Below are positions 33,423-34,151 of a stretch of DNA of 34,151 bases, in pieces. Position 1 is the first letter of the stretch, and every line of letters starts with the position of its first letter. The notes below the pieces were generated by a model that ran no database searches, was not told the DNA's origin, and saw only the letters and a program-made list of their open reading frames with translations. The stretch covers positions 1 to 34,151 of the forward strand of contig JAIXYI010000080.1 in assembly GCA_027490305.1 (NCBI GenBank). The letters run 5' to 3'. The translations under genes were made by a program, and so were the position numbers. This DNA comes from Flavobacteriaceae bacterium (GTDB taxonomy: Bacteria; Bacteroidota; Bacteroidia; Flavobacteriales; Flavobacteriaceae).

Positions 33423-34031
33423 ATGAAAAGATTCTTATTTTTGGTGATGGTCGTGGCCGTGACCACTTCGGTGTCGGCCCAGAGCAAAGGCAACCTCGAA
33501 CTTGGTCTGCAGTTGGGAGGGAACCAGTCAACGGTTTCCAATAATAGTTATTCGGAAGACCCCAGTTATTCCTTTAACGTCGGTTATTCGGCGGAGTACT
33601 ATTTTTCAAACGAATGGGGCCTGAAAGTACGGGCTATCTATGATCGTAAAGGATTTGACGAAGGATACTACCGGTGGGTCGACGACAACGTCTACCTCGC
33701 TGATTTTAATCTTGACTACCTCACGATTCCCGTCACGGCCGTTTGGCATTTTGGGGATGACAATGCCTGGTTCCTTGATTTCGGATTGTATTATGCAACC
33801 CTGCTGCGTGGTCGCGAAACCAGCCACGATGCGGATTTAAAGGATGATTTCCGAACGTCAGATGCCGGTGTGGCGTTTGGTATTGGTTATAAATTTCCGG
33901 TGTCTGACCGACTTCGGATGTTTGTGCAACTCGACGGACAGAGTGGTTTCACCGATATCTATAAGGGCGACGGCGACGTACAGAACACACGACTGGCGCT
34001 CAATGTAGGATGTAACTTCTTGCTTTTCTAA
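33423..34031 (+). CDS. Small outer-membrane beta-barrel protein
   Basis: From ATG 33423 the protein is 202 aa with a signal peptide (MKRFLFLVMVVAVTTSVSAQ). Eight or so amphipathic strands follow (NLELGLQLGGNQS, YSFNVGYSAEYYFSNEWGLKVRAIYDRKGF, LDYLTIPVTAVWHFG, WFLDFGLYYATLL, AGVAFGIGYKFPV, LRMFVQLDGQSGF, TRLALNVGCNFLLF), and the last ends with Phe, as in outer-membrane barrels. It is of the PorT-like OMP_b-brl type common in Bacteroidota. Role unknown. A GTG at 33408 is in frame but overlaps the promoter. Confidence 0.85.
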   Translation: MKRFLFLVMVVAVTTSVSAQSKGNLELGLQLGGNQSTVSNNSYSEDPSYSFNVGYSAEYYFSNEWGLKVRAIYDRKGFDEGYYRWVDDNVYLADFNLDYLTIPVTAVWHFGDDNAWFLDFGLYYATLLRGRETSHDADLKDDFRTSDAGVAFGIGYKFPVSDRLRMFVQLDGQSGFTDIYKGDGDVQNTRLALNVGCNFLLF

Positions 34032-34049
34032 ATAACGTGAGTTCGATAT

Positions 34050-34121
34050 AAGCATTTTGTCAGACGCGTTGTAACTAACTCAAAAACAACACCTGCCTTA
34101 CTCAAGATTTGCAAAATGCTT
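34050..34121. repeat. 10-bp inverted repeat at the right edge
   Basis: AAGCATTTTG (34050-34059) is perfectly repeated in inverted form as CAAAATGCTT (34112-34121), with a 52-bp AC-rich interval. It could be a stem, an operator pair or the edge of a mobile element. The rest of 34032-34151 shows nothing else. Confidence 0.5.
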
Positions 34122-34151
34122 GTTAGCGGAGTAATTTTCGGCTACTTTTCC

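Overview
The window reads as a chromosomal segment of a member of the Flavobacteriaceae (Bacteroidota). The evidence is the gene set: a flavobacterial rlmD-DUF6452-DUF6048 cluster, DUF5362 and DUF3667 membrane proteins, BshB1 of bacillithiol synthesis, MenI/MenF of menaquinone synthesis, a single large PurL and many signal-peptide or lipoprotein genes. Promoters follow the Bacteroidota TTG / TAnnTTTG pattern rather than the E. coli pattern. Coding regions are mostly about 50-60% GC by eye, with one clearly AT-richer block at about 5.3-8.0 kb.

Layout. 0.2-5.2 kb (+): a PycTM-type membrane effector with a degenerate HD domain, then, 1 bp later, a 1218-aa phosphoesterase / kinase-like / beta-barrel protein. 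5.3-8.0 kb (-): an AT-rich three-gene cassette encoding a nucleoside-deoxyribosyltransferase/TIR-like protein, a helical protein with a HEPN-like Rx4H motif and a SIR2-like protein. It looks like an uncharacterised anti-phage or NAD/nucleotide-depletion system. 8.4-12.1 kb (-): a small XRE regulator with eight 21-bp direct repeats upstream, an unknown 159-aa protein, two secreted proteins and an alpha/beta hydrolase. 12.4-16.1 kb (-): purL. 16.6-18.2 kb (-): a beta-helix lipoprotein. 18.6-20.75 kb (+): menI-menF-bshB1. 20.97 kb: tRNA-His. 21.2-24.3 kb: a small unknown gene, an M28 peptidase with a DUF3667 protein, and a dienelactone hydrolase. 24.4-24.6 kb (+): a structured, cobalamin-riboswitch-like leader in front of a 38-aa membrane peptide. 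24.6-27.3 kb (-): rlmD, DUF6452, DUF6048. 27.4-31.1 kb (+): an atypical histidine-kinase-like protein, ornithine aminotransferase, DUF5362 protein, a small membrane protein and an Smr protein. 31.1-34.0 kb: a lipoprotein (-), then a cysteine desulfurase and an outer-membrane barrel (+).

Most intergenic regions contain arrays of 7-bp repeats of several unrelated sequences (AACTCAA, TGAACCC, TGAACAA, AATTGAC, AGGAGAG families). Several begin at or right after a stop codon. One 168-bp array keeps a strict 7-bp phase while its unit changes from one family to the next. Two arrays share a roughly 36-bp non-heptameric core, so part of the material behaves as a dispersed element.

The strongest candidates for something undescribed are the AT-rich three-gene cassette, the heptamer arrays, the 21-bp repeat block and the bistable leader in front of the 38-aa peptide. 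All functions were inferred by reading the sequence; no database search was possible.
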